From: Arthrobacter sp. SDTb3-6
GTDB lineage: Bacteria; Actinomycetota; Actinomycetes; Actinomycetales; Micrococcaceae
NCBI RefSeq assembly: GCF_013376095.1
Contig: NZ_JAAMFN010000010.1
Location: forward strand, 41,744-105,743
DNA length: 64,000 bases
Reading direction: 5' to 3'
In this document: one piece after another, positions 42,665 through 50,792 of the stretch
Layout of the letters: every line of letters starts with the position of its first letter
How positions within the stretch are numbered: the first letter of the stretch is position 1
The notes under the pieces: generated by a model
What the model saw: the letters and a program-made list of their open reading frames with translations, nothing else
Database searches by the model: none
What the model was told of the DNA's origin: nothing
Made by a program: the position numbers and the translations under genes

Positions 42665-42711
42665 GGGCGGGGCGGCAGCAATTAAAATTGCTGCCGCCCC
42701 GCCCTTGTTTT
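42665..42711 (+). terminator. Intrinsic terminator
   Basis: A perfect 19-base stem (42665-42683 with 42686-42704) with a 2-base loop AA is followed by TTGTTTTT. It begins 14 bases after the DsbA-family gene. Confidence 0.92.
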
Positions 42712-43152
42712 TGCCAGCGGAGGGGCGCATACTTTTCTTACCCAATCCTTCGGGAGAGGGGATGGACGCCAGAAATTCAACGACAGAACCGAAAAGAAAA
42801 TTGAGCACCACCTCACGGCGGAGGCTCGTTAATTGAAGGAACTGGAAGCCGGTGACGCGGCTAAAGGCGTTGAATGTCAACGGAGTCCAACAGACCGCCG
42901 AACGTCACACGGTGGCCGAAAGCCGAAGCCCCACCGACGGCAAAATGCCGATGGGGCTTCCCCTTTGCCCACCGTCCGCAACTGGGTCGCAGTTGTTGCG
43001 GAAAATACGCGATTTCCGGCCAATTTCCTGCAACAACTGCGACCCACCTGCCCCGGCGGCAGAGGGTGGGCCGGACCGGCGTTAACCCACTCTTCACCGG
43101 GACGTTCCCCGAGTTCCGGACACCGGCCATGTCTGCCCGACACGCTGGGGGC
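42712..43152. other. Gene-free region with several hairpins before the glycan cluster
   Basis: About 440 bases separate the previous terminator from the mannosyltransferase start. It contains a hairpin with AAGCCCCA/TGGGGCTT outer arms and GGCA/TGCC inner arms (42926-42959) and the palindrome at 42981-43046. An open frame in phase with the mannosyltransferase gene runs back to 42874 but does not read like protein. The promoter of the glycan cluster must be here. Confidence 0.6.
42981..43046. repeat. 66-base palindromic intergenic element, copy 1
   Basis: Arms of 17 bases (TGGGTCGCAGTTGTTGC at 42983-42999 and its perfect complement at 43030-43046) enclose 30 bases. The sequence resembles the element at 61203-61270, sharing ACTGGGT, the GTTnCGG part of the arm and a similar total length. 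This suggests a dispersed REP-like family. Confidence 0.7.
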
Positions 43153-44298
43153 GTGAAGGTTGCCATAGTTGCTGAATCGTTCCTGCCGGACATGAACGGG
43201 GTCACCCATTCCCTGTTGAAAATCCTCCAACACCTTAAGCAGCGCGGCGACGAGGTCCTGGTCATTGCCCCGTCCACCACCGCCGACGCGCCACGCCGGG
43301 TGGAGGGCGCCACCGTATGGCGCCTGCCTGCCATGCCTGTGGCAGGCTACCGCAACGTGCGGGTGGCCGTGGGCGGGGTGGCCCGTGTCCGGGCGATGCT
43401 CGCCGCCTTCAACCCGGACATTGTCCACCTCGCGTCCCCGTTCGTACTGGGCTGGCGCGGGGTGCGCGCCGCCCAACAGCTGGGCCTGCCCACCGTGGCC
43501 GTGTACCAGACCGACGTCCCCGGCTATGCCGCAAAGTACGGCATGCCGTTTCTGGAGAACTGGGCGTGGGCACGGGTGGAGCGGATCCACATGGCCGCCA
43601 CGCGGACGCTTGCCCCGTCCACGGATGCCATCAACCAGCTGCGCGGGCACGGGGTCCCGCGCGTCGAGCTGTGGCGCCGCGGCGTGGACACCGGCCGGTT
43701 CCACCCGTCCAAGCGAAGCGAGGCATTCCGGCGCCTCGTGGCGCCCCGGGGCGAAACGGTCATTGGCTATGTGGGCCGGCTCGCCCTGGAAAAGCAGGTG
43801 GCAGACCTTGCCGTCCTGGCCGGCATCCCCGGCACGCGACTGGTGGTGGTGGGTGACGGCCCCCAGCGCCAGGCACTCCAGGAGGCCCTGCCCCATGCCC
43901 ACTTCACGGGCTTCCTGGCGGGGGAGAAGCTGGCCGCCGCCATGGCCTCACTGGACCTTTTTGTCCACCCGGGCGAGCTGGAAACGTTCTGCCAGACCAT
44001 CCAGGAAGCCATGGCGTCCGGCGTGCCGGTGGTGGCCACGGGCCGCGGCGGCCCCCTTGACCTGGTGGACTCCTCGCGCACCGGCTGGCTCTACCAGCCC
44101 GGCGAGCTGGGCGAACTGCGCGGCTATGTGGAGGACCTGGTGGGCGACGGTGCCAAGCGTGCCGCGTTCGGATCGGCGGCCCGCGCCGCGGTCGAGGGCC
44201 GCACCTGGGCCGTGGTGTGCGGGCAGCTCATGGAGCTGTACAGCGAGACCATCGACCGGCACGCCCGCCAGGGCGCCGGACTGGGAGGAATCAAATGA
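43153..44298 (+). CDS. GT4-family mannosyltransferase (MgtA-like)
   Basis: The protein opens VKVAIVAESFLPDMNGVTHS, typical of GT-B enzymes of the MgtA/PimB group. It contains YQTDVPGYAAKYGMPF, LWRRGVDTGRFHPSKRS, GYVGRLALEKQ and the nucleotide-sugar motif HPGELETFCQTIQEAMASGV. It probably adds mannose from GDP-mannose to a glycolipid at the membrane. The GTG at 43153 is chosen because the conserved fold starts there. An ATG at 43129 would add 8 residues. Its stop overlaps the next start (ATGA). Confidence 0.88.
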   Translation: MKVAIVAESFLPDMNGVTHSLLKILQHLKQRGDEVLVIAPSTTADAPRRVEGATVWRLPAMPVAGYRNVRVAVGGVARVRAMLAAFNPDIVHLASPFVLGWRGVRAAQQLGLPTVAVYQTDVPGYAAKYGMPFLENWAWARVERIHMAATRTLAPSTDAINQLRGHGVPRVELWRRGVDTGRFHPSKRSEAFRRLVAPRGETVIGYVGRLALEKQVADLAVLAGIPGTRLVVVGDGPQRQALQEALPHAHFTGFLAGEKLAAAMASLDLFVHPGELETFCQTIQEAMASGVPVVATGRGGPLDLVDSSRTGWLYQPGELGELRGYVEDLVGDGAKRAAFGSAARAAVEGRTWAVVCGQLMELYSETIDRHARQGAGLGGIK

Positions 44299-45638
44299 AA
44301 GTTTCCGTCATTGGCTGCGGCTACCTGGGTGCTGTCCATGCCGCAGCCCTCGCCTCCCTGGGGCACCACGTCACGGGCCTGGACACCGACTCCGCCAAGG
44401 TCTCCCAGCTGGCGCGGGCTGGGGCACCCTTCCACGAACCAGGACTGGCCGCCCTGCTGCAGGACGGAAGCGCGTCCGGCAGGCTCACGTTCACCACCGA
44501 CCCCGTCCGGCTCGCCGGAGCCCGCGTCCACTTCATCTGCGTCGGCACGCCCCAGGCGAAAACCGGCAACGGGGCAGACCTGGGACAGCTGCGTGGGGCC
44601 GTCGAAGCGCTCCGCCCGTGCCTGGCCCCGGGGGACCTCGTGGTGGGCAAGTCCACGGTCCCTGTCGGCACGTCCGCGGGCGTGGCAGCCCTTCTCGCCG
44701 GAACCGGTGCCATGCTGGCCTGGAATCCGGAGTTCCTGCGCCAGGGGACGGCCGTGACGGATTCCCTGATGCCGGACCGCATGGTCTACGGGCTGCCCGA
44801 AGGGGAAGACCGCCGGGCGGCCCGTGACATGCTCGACGCCGTTTACGCGCCCTTCCTGGAGCGCGGCACCCCGTGCGTTGCCACCGATTATGCAACGGCA
44901 GAACTTATCAAGGTGGCCGCCAACGCGTTCCTGGCCCTCAAGCTTTCCTATATCAACGCCGTCGGCGAGCTGTGCGGGCAGGTGGGGGCCGACGTCGTCG
45001 ACCTGGCCGGGGCCCTGGGGCACGACGCCCGCATCGGCGCCGGCTACCTCCGGGCCGGCGTCGGGTTTGGCGGCGGCTGCCTGCCCAAGGACCTGCGCTC
45101 GTTCCGGGTACAGGCGCAGGAGCACGGCGTGGAATCGCTCGACGAACTGCTCTCCCTTGTGGACGGCATCAATGCCGACGCCCGCTACCGTGCCGCCGAG
45201 GCCGCGGTGGCCATGTGCGACGGGCAGGTGGCCGGGCGCCGGATCACCGTCCTGGGCGCGGCGTTCAAGCCCCACACCGACGACACCCGGGACTCGCCCG
45301 CCCTGGACATCGCCCTGCAGCTGGCCGCCCAGGGTGCCCAAGTCACCGTCAGCGACCCGCAGGCCGCAGGCCACGCCTGGCTGGCGCACCCGCAGCTGGA
45401 GTTCGAGCCGGAGGCGCTGGAGGCCCTGCGCGGCGCCGAGCTGACGATGCTGCTCACCGAGTGGGCGGAGTTCACCGCCCTGGACCCGGCGGAGGTGGCC
45501 GCCGTCGTGGACCGGCCTGCCATGGTCGATGGCCGCAACGCCTTGGACGCCGGTGCCTGGCGCGCCGCGGGCTGGGAATACCGCGGGATCGGGAAGGGGA
45601 CCGGGCCGCACGTGGGGGCTGCCCGGACGGCCGTCTGA
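44295..45638 (+). CDS. UDP-glucose/GDP-mannose 6-dehydrogenase family protein
   Basis: The N-terminal Rossmann motif VIGCGYLGAVHAAALASLG is followed by the conserved FICVGTP and GKSTVPVGTS. The catalytic Cys lies in GVGFGGGCLPKDLRSF, and a C-terminal domain has LGAAFKPHTDDTRDSPALDI. It oxidises a nucleotide-sugar, most likely UDP-glucose to UDP-glucuronate, using NAD+. The ATG at 44295 overlaps the mannosyltransferase stop, and GGAGG is just upstream. The pairing suggests a uronic-acid-containing glycolipid or polysaccharide. Confidence 0.92.
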   Translation: MKVSVIGCGYLGAVHAAALASLGHHVTGLDTDSAKVSQLARAGAPFHEPGLAALLQDGSASGRLTFTTDPVRLAGARVHFICVGTPQAKTGNGADLGQLRGAVEALRPCLAPGDLVVGKSTVPVGTSAGVAALLAGTGAMLAWNPEFLRQGTAVTDSLMPDRMVYGLPEGEDRRAARDMLDAVYAPFLERGTPCVATDYATAELIKVAANAFLALKLSYINAVGELCGQVGADVVDLAGALGHDARIGAGYLRAGVGFGGGCLPKDLRSFRVQAQEHGVESLDELLSLVDGINADARYRAAEAAVAMCDGQVAGRRITVLGAAFKPHTDDTRDSPALDIALQLAAQGAQVTVSDPQAAGHAWLAHPQLEFEPEALEALRGAELTMLLTEWAEFTALDPAEVAAVVDRPAMVDGRNALDAGAWRAAGWEYRGIGKGTGPHVGAARTAV

Positions 45639-45652
45639 GACGTGGGGCAAGG

Positions 45653-46492
45653 GTGAGGTACGTTGCGTTGGGGGACTCGTTCACCGAGGGGGTGGGCGAC
45701 CCCAACAAGCACCTGCCCAACGGCGTGCGCGGCTGGGCCGACCGCGTTGCCGAGGGACTGGCCCGGCACGAACCCGGTTGGGAGTACGCCAACCTGGCCA
45801 TCCGCAGCAAGCGCCTGCGCCACATCCTGGCCGAACAGCTCGGACCCGCCGTCGCCATGGAGCCGAGCCTCGTCACGCTGTACGCGGGCGGCAACGACGT
45901 GATGGACATCGGCACGCGCGTCGCGGACATCCTGGCCCAGTATGAGGCGCTCGTCGCCGGACTGGCAGCCACGGGAGCGCAGCTGCTGCTGTTCACGGGC
46001 TACGACATCGAAGTTTCCGCAGTGCTTGCCCCGCTGCGGCGCAAGAACCACCTGTACAACGACGGCGTCCGGCGCATCGCCGGGCGCCACGGCGCCGTGG
46101 TGGTCGACTTTGCCACCTTCGAGGCCTACCGGAACCCCCACTTTTGGTGTCCGGACCGCCTGCACATGTCCAAGGCAGGCCACAAGTACATGGCCGGACA
46201 GGTCATGGACCTGCTCGGCGTGCCCCACGGCATTGGTCCCAAACACAAAAAGCAAGGTCCCGCCCCCACCTGGAGACAGTGGGGACGGGACCAGTACCGG
46301 TGGACCACAGAGTGGGTGCTGCCCATGTTCGCCCGCAAGCTGCGCGGGGTGACTCTCGGTGACACGCTCACACCGCGCTGGCCCGAGCCGGTGCGCGTGC
46401 CACGGCGGAAAGGCCTGCGGAAGCTGGCGCCGGGCCCACGCGCCCGAGGGGCCCCGGCCGAGGAACGAAACCGGGGAGGGCGTGGAGATTAG
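45653..46492 (+). CDS. Cytoplasmic SGNH/GDSL hydrolase
   Basis: The protein begins VRYVALGDSFTEGVGDPNKH, with block I Ser, and has block III LYAGGNDVMD and the C-terminal DRLHMSKAGH with the Asp-His pair. No signal peptide is present. The last 70 residues (after MDLLGVPHGIG) are basic, with many Arg and Pro, and unlike the hydrolase fold. The GTG at 45653 begins the fold directly. It follows the dehydrogenase by 14 bases, so it may deacylate or esterify a product of this glycan cluster. Its stop overlaps the convergent valS end by 4 bases. Confidence 0.88.
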   Translation: MRYVALGDSFTEGVGDPNKHLPNGVRGWADRVAEGLARHEPGWEYANLAIRSKRLRHILAEQLGPAVAMEPSLVTLYAGGNDVMDIGTRVADILAQYEALVAGLAATGAQLLLFTGYDIEVSAVLAPLRRKNHLYNDGVRRIAGRHGAVVVDFATFEAYRNPHFWCPDRLHMSKAGHKYMAGQVMDLLGVPHGIGPKHKKQGPAPTWRQWGRDQYRWTTEWVLPMFARKLRGVTLGDTLTPRWPEPVRVPRRKGLRKLAPGPRARGAPAEERNRGGRGD

Positions 46493-49110
46493 GCCTGGAC
46501 GGGTTCCTCAGCCGGCGCCAGCACGACGTCGGACACCGTGAGTCCGCCGGTGTCCTCGGCCACCGTGAGGTCCAGGGCGTTCGCGGCGGCCTTGAGGTCG
46601 CCGAGCCCGGCGCGCAGCTGCGCGGCCTGGGCCGCATCCGCGGTGACGGTGGCCGAAAGCACCTGGGTGCGCTGCTTGACCTTGGCCTCGGACTTGGCCT
46701 TGCGGATGCCGCCCAGCGCGGCGCCGACGGTGGCCAGCATGGTGGTGTCGCCGTCGTTCACCTCCACTGCCGCGGGCCAGGACGCGCGGTGGACGGAGCC
46801 GGTGCGCCACCAGCTCCAGACCTCCTCCGTGGCGAACGGCAGGAACGGTGCGAACAGGCGCAGCAGTGAATCCAGCGTGGTGGCCAGTGCCGCCAGCACG
46901 GACGCCTGCTCGGCATCGCCGGCCGCACCATAGGCACGGTCCTTGATCAGCTCCACATAGTCATCCGTGAAGTGCCAGAAGAAGCTCTCGGTGATCTGCA
47001 GGGCCTTGGCGTAGTCATACTTTTCAAACGCCGAGGTTGACTGGCGAACGACGTCGGCCAGCTGGGCCAGCACGGCGCGGTCCAACGGGTTGGTGGCCAC
47101 GTCCGTGGCGCCTGTGATGACGTCGGCATCCGTGGCGCCCAGGTTCAGCACGAACTTGGAGGCGTTGAGCAGCTTGATGGCCAGGCGGCGGCCGATCTTC
47201 ATCTGCGCAATCTCATAGGCGGTGTCGGCACCAAGCTTGGCCGAGGCGGCCCAGTAGCGGACGGCGTCGGCACCGTAGGCGTCGAGCACGTCGTTGGGGA
47301 CCACCACGTTGCCCTTGGACTTGGACATCTTCTTGCGGTCCGGGTCCAGGATCCAGCCCGAAATGGCGGCGTGCTTCCACGGCGCGCTCTCCTGGAGCGC
47401 ATCGGCACGCACGGCCGAGGAGAACAGCCAGGTGCGGATGATGTCGTGGCCCTGCGGGCGCAGGTCGAACGGGTAGACCTTGGCGAACAGGTCCTCGTCC
47501 TGGCCCCAGCCGCCCACAATCTGCGGGGTCAGCGACGACGTGGCCCAGGTGTCCAGGACATCCGCGTCGCCAATGAAGCCGCCGGGCGCATTGCGCCGGT
47601 CCTCGGGGAAGCCGGGGGCCGCGTCCGCCGCCGGGTCCACCGGGAGCATGTCCGCCGTGGGCAGGATGGGGTGGTCGTAGTCCGGGTTCGCGTCCGCATC
47701 CAGCGGGTACCAGACCGGGACCGGCACGCCAAAGAAACGCTGGCGGGAAACGAGCCAGTCGCCGTTCAGCCCGGAAATCCAGTTGTCGTAGCGAGAGCGC
47801 ATGAAGGCGGGGTGGAATTCGATCTCCTTGCCGCGGCTGATGAGGCGTTCGCGGCGGTCCTCATCGCGGCCGCCGTTGCGGATGTACCACTGGCGGGAGG
47901 TGACAACTTCCAGGGGTTTGTCCCCCTTTTCAAAGAAGTTCACGGGGTGCATGATCTTCTTCGGCTCGCCGTCGAGCAGCCCGATTTCGGCGAGCATCGC
48001 CACCACGCCTTCCTTGGCGCTGAAGACGGTCTTCCCGGCAATTTTGGTGTAGCTTTCGCGGCCCTCCTCCGTGGTGATCCATTCGGGGGTGTCGCCGAGG
48101 ATCCGGCCGTCGCGGCCCACGATGGCCCGCGTGGGCAGCTGCAGTTCGCGCCACCAGGTGACGTCGGTCAGGTCGCCGAAGGTGCAGACCATGGCGATGC
48201 CGGAGCCCTTGTCCGCCTTGGCCAGCGGATGGGCGCGGACCTCAACCTCGACGCCGAACAGCGGCGAGGTGACCTTCTTGCCGAACAGCGGCTGGTAGCG
48301 TTCGTCGTCCGGGTTGGCAACGAGCGCCGCGCAGGCGGCCAGCAGTTCGGGGCGAGTGGTCTCGATGAAGACCTTCGTGCCGTCCTCGGCGAAGAAGGGG
48401 TAGCGGTAGTAGGCGCCGGCCACGTCGCGGTCCTCGAGCTCGGCCTGGGCCACGGCGGTGCGGAACGTGACGTCCCAAAGCGTGGGGGCCTCGGCCATGT
48501 AGGCATCGCCGGCGGCCAGGTTGTCCAGGAAGGCGCGTTGGGACACCGCGCGCGAGTGGTTGTCGATGGTGCGGTAGCTCAGGTTCCAATCGACGGAAAG
48601 GCCCAGGGTCTGGAACAGGTTTTCAAAGACCTTCTCATCCTCGACGGCCAGCTCTTCGCAGAGCTCGATGAAGTTCCGGCGCGAGACGACGTCGAAATCA
48701 CGCTGGTTCTTGGCGGGGGACGCGGGAGGGCGGTAGCCGGCGTCGTACGGGGTCTTCGGATCGCAGCGGACGCCGAAGTAGTTTTGGACGCGGCGCTCGG
48801 TGGGCAGGCCGTTGTCGTCCCAGCCCATCGGGTAGAACACGTTCTTGCCGTTCATGCGCTGGAAGCGGGCCAGGACGTCGGTCTGGGTGTAGGAAAACAT
48901 GTGCCCCACGTGCAGTGAACCGGAGGCGGTGGGCGGGGGGGTGTCGATGGAGTACACCTGCTCCCGCGTGGTCTCACGGTTGAACCGGTACGTTCCCTCC
49001 TCGAGCCAACGCCGGGTCAGCGCCGCTTCCAGCCCTTCCAGTGCGGGCTTGTCGGGAACGTTGCTTGCGGGGGTTGCGGGCGTGTCTGTGCCCGGAGTGT
49101 TTTCAGCCAT
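46489..49110 (-). CDS. valS: Valyl-tRNA synthetase
   Basis: The 873-residue class I synthetase has the HIGH-type motif GSLHVGHMFSY, the KMSKS loop KKMSKSKGNVV, an editing (CP1) domain with TTRPELLAACAAL and an anticodon-binding domain with DYVELIKDRAYGA. It charges tRNA-Val and hydrolyses mischarged Thr. The N-terminal 30 residues are Pro/Thr/Ala-rich. It is transcribed opposite to most of this cluster and converges on the SGNH hydrolase gene. Confidence 0.95.
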   Translation of the reverse strand: MAENTPGTDTPATPASNVPDKPALEGLEAALTRRWLEEGTYRFNRETTREQVYSIDTPPPTASGSLHVGHMFSYTQTDVLARFQRMNGKNVFYPMGWDDNGLPTERRVQNYFGVRCDPKTPYDAGYRPPASPAKNQRDFDVVSRRNFIELCEELAVEDEKVFENLFQTLGLSVDWNLSYRTIDNHSRAVSQRAFLDNLAAGDAYMAEAPTLWDVTFRTAVAQAELEDRDVAGAYYRYPFFAEDGTKVFIETTRPELLAACAALVANPDDERYQPLFGKKVTSPLFGVEVEVRAHPLAKADKGSGIAMVCTFGDLTDVTWWRELQLPTRAIVGRDGRILGDTPEWITTEEGRESYTKIAGKTVFSAKEGVVAMLAEIGLLDGEPKKIMHPVNFFEKGDKPLEVVTSRQWYIRNGGRDEDRRERLISRGKEIEFHPAFMRSRYDNWISGLNGDWLVSRQRFFGVPVPVWYPLDADANPDYDHPILPTADMLPVDPAADAAPGFPEDRRNAPGGFIGDADVLDTWATSSLTPQIVGGWGQDEDLFAKVYPFDLRPQGHDIIRTWLFSSAVRADALQESAPWKHAAISGWILDPDRKKMSKSKGNVVVPNDVLDAYGADAVRYWAASAKLGADTAYEIAQMKIGRRLAIKLLNASKFVLNLGATDADVITGATDVATNPLDRAVLAQLADVVRQSTSAFEKYDYAKALQITESFFWHFTDDYVELIKDRAYGAAGDAEQASVLAALATTLDSLLRLFAPFLPFATEEVWSWWRTGSVHRASWPAAVEVNDGDTTMLATVGAALGGIRKAKSEAKVKQRTQVLSATVTADAAQAAQLRAGLGDLKAAANALDLTVAEDTGGLTVSDVVLAPAEEPVQA

Positions 49111-49356
49111 GGGCCAATTCTTTCATGAGTTCGTGCCGGAACAGGATTTCCGCGTGCGAAGCTGCCGGTGGACGGGGACGCGGCGCCGCTTCGGAGCCGG
49201 CCACGTTCCCTATGCGCCGAACCCGCCGTGGGTTTGGCGCCAGTGGACAAGATGCGCCGAAGCGGGTGCGGGTCCGGCGCATAAGCGACGCAGGGGTGCC
49301 CGGAACCCGGCATCAGGGCCCCGGGGCTATGGTGCGGTCGGGGCTATGATGCGGTC

Positions 49357-49713
49357 ATGGGCACAATGCGGACTTTGCGGGTGTATGAGGACCCTGAACC
49401 GGACGAGTTCCGGATCCTGGTGGACCGGTTGTGGCCGCGCGGGATCAAGAAGGACCGCGTGGACGTTTGGCTGAAGGAGGCCGGACCCAGCACCGGGGTC
49501 CGCAACGCCTTCAACCACCAGCCGGAGAACTTTGCCACCTTCGTTAAGGACTACCGGGCGGAACTGGCCACAAACCCGGCCGTGGACCAGATCCGGGCGC
49601 TCGCGCAGGAACACCCGAAGGTGGTGCTGCTCTTCAGTGCCAAGGACCACCACGAAAACCAGGCCACGGTGCTGCTGGACTTCCTCAACGGCGTGGACAC
49701 AAAACTGGGCTGA
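49357..49713 (+). CDS. DUF488 family protein
   Basis: The 118-residue protein carries the DUF488 signature LVDRLWPRGIKKDRV and the pattern WLKEAGPSTGVRNAFNH. The family has a small alpha/beta fold of unknown function. An internal ATG at 49366 (MRTLRVYEDP) is an alternative start, and neither has a strong ribosome binding site. It lies divergent from valS with about 245 bases between, in which I see only GC-rich repeats of the type GCGCCGAA and no gene. Confidence 0.88.
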   Translation: MGTMRTLRVYEDPEPDEFRILVDRLWPRGIKKDRVDVWLKEAGPSTGVRNAFNHQPENFATFVKDYRAELATNPAVDQIRALAQEHPKVVLLFSAKDHHENQATVLLDFLNGVDTKLG

Positions 49714-49733
49714 CCGCGCGATAGATTGGTGGC

Positions 49734-50489
49734 ATGAGAGAAAACGCACCCATCAAACATGCAGTGGTCACCGGCGCCAGCACCGGCATCGGCGAGGCCA
49801 CCGTCCGCGCCCTGCGTGCCGCCGGCTGGCAGGTGGTGGCCGTGGCCCGCCGCGCCGACCGGCTCGAGAAGCTCGCCGCGGAAACCGGCGCCCTGGCCTA
49901 TGCCGCCGACGTCTCCAAGGACGACGACGTCGCCGCCCTGGTTGCGTTCGTCGACGAAAACGGCGGGCTGGACACGCTCATCAACGTTGCCGGCGGCGCC
50001 CGCGGAGCGGACAGCATAGGAGCGGCGCAGAACGAGGACTGGGAATGGATGTTCCAAGCCAACGTCATGGGCACCATGAAGATGGTCCGGGCGTTCCTGC
50101 CGGCCCTGCGCGAACACCGTGCCGGAACCGTGCTGAACCTGACCTCCACCGCCGGGCTCGCCGCCTACGAGGGCGGCGCCGGCTACAACGCGGCCAAGTT
50201 TGCCCAGCACGCCCTCACGAACGCGCTGCGGCTGGAAGAAGTGGAACACAACCTGCGGGTGATCGAGGTGGCGCCGGGCCTGGTCCACACCGAGGAGTTC
50301 GCGCTCAACCGCCTCGGCGACCAGGCCGCGGCGGACAAGGTGTACCAGGGCGTGTCCAAGCCCCTCACGGCGGACGACGTGGCGGAGGTGGTGGCGTACG
50401 CCGTCGGGCTTCCGCACCACATCAACCTGGACCAGATCGTCATCCGCCCCGTGGCCCAGGCCGCCAACCACAAGCTCGTCCGGCAGTAA
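49734..50489 (+). CDS. Short-chain dehydrogenase/reductase
   Basis: The 251-residue SDR has the NADP(H) motif VVTGASTGIGEATV with Arg after the second strand (VARRADR, favouring NADP), NVAGG in place of NNAG, the catalytic Ser in LNLTSTAGLAAYEGG and the YNAAK catalytic pair. It resembles YdfG-type 3-hydroxy acid dehydrogenases. The substrate cannot be told from sequence. It starts 20 bases after the DUF488 gene. Confidence 0.9.
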   Translation: MRENAPIKHAVVTGASTGIGEATVRALRAAGWQVVAVARRADRLEKLAAETGALAYAADVSKDDDVAALVAFVDENGGLDTLINVAGGARGADSIGAAQNEDWEWMFQANVMGTMKMVRAFLPALREHRAGTVLNLTSTAGLAAYEGGAGYNAAKFAQHALTNALRLEEVEHNLRVIEVAPGLVHTEEFALNRLGDQAAADKVYQGVSKPLTADDVAEVVAYAVGLPHHINLDQIVIRPVAQAANHKLVRQ

Positions 50490-50569
50490 CAGCCCTGTTG
50501 GGCGCGGCGGCCCCTCCGGCCGCTGCGCACAACAGTGCCCGCTCCGGCCGCCGCGCACCACGGGACGGG

Positions 50570-50765
50570 AAAATGTCCCGTATCATGGACAACAAAGCTT
50601 CGACCCGGCCATCACCGGTGAGCTTCCGGAAGAACGCCCCGAACAGTGGCCGGTAGAACCGGACGGGTAAGCCCGTCACAGCAGTCAACAAGCGGCCGCA
50701 TCCGGTGAAAACCTGGCGCGGCAAGCGAGGTGGTACCGCGGCGCAAGCCGTCCTTGCATCCTGAA
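50570..50765 (+). promoter_or_regulatory. T-box riboswitch controlling ileS (isoleucine specifier)
   Basis: The T-box core GGTGGTACCGCGG lies at 50729-50741, and its TGGT bulge can pair with the ACCA end of uncharged tRNA-Ile. Upstream, stem I holds the candidate specifier ATC (50611-50613), an isoleucine codon read by the GAT anticodon. GACGGG-TAA-CCCGTC-type hairpins and a GCAAG/CTTGC stem surround the core. As in other actinobacterial ileS leaders there is no terminator, so control is probably at translation initiation. Confidence 0.9.
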
Positions 50766-50792
50766 ATGAACGCCCACGACCAGGATGATGTG

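Noticed and set aside
42712..43152. Possible N-terminal extension of the mannosyltransferase back to 42874
   Set aside because: The extension translates hairpins and palindrome copy 1 and does not resemble protein. The glycosyltransferase fold begins at 43153.
50730..50792. Earlier start for IleS at 50730 (GTG)
   Set aside because: It lies inside the T-box core, so translation from there would conflict with the riboswitch. The ATGs at 50793 or 50766 are better.
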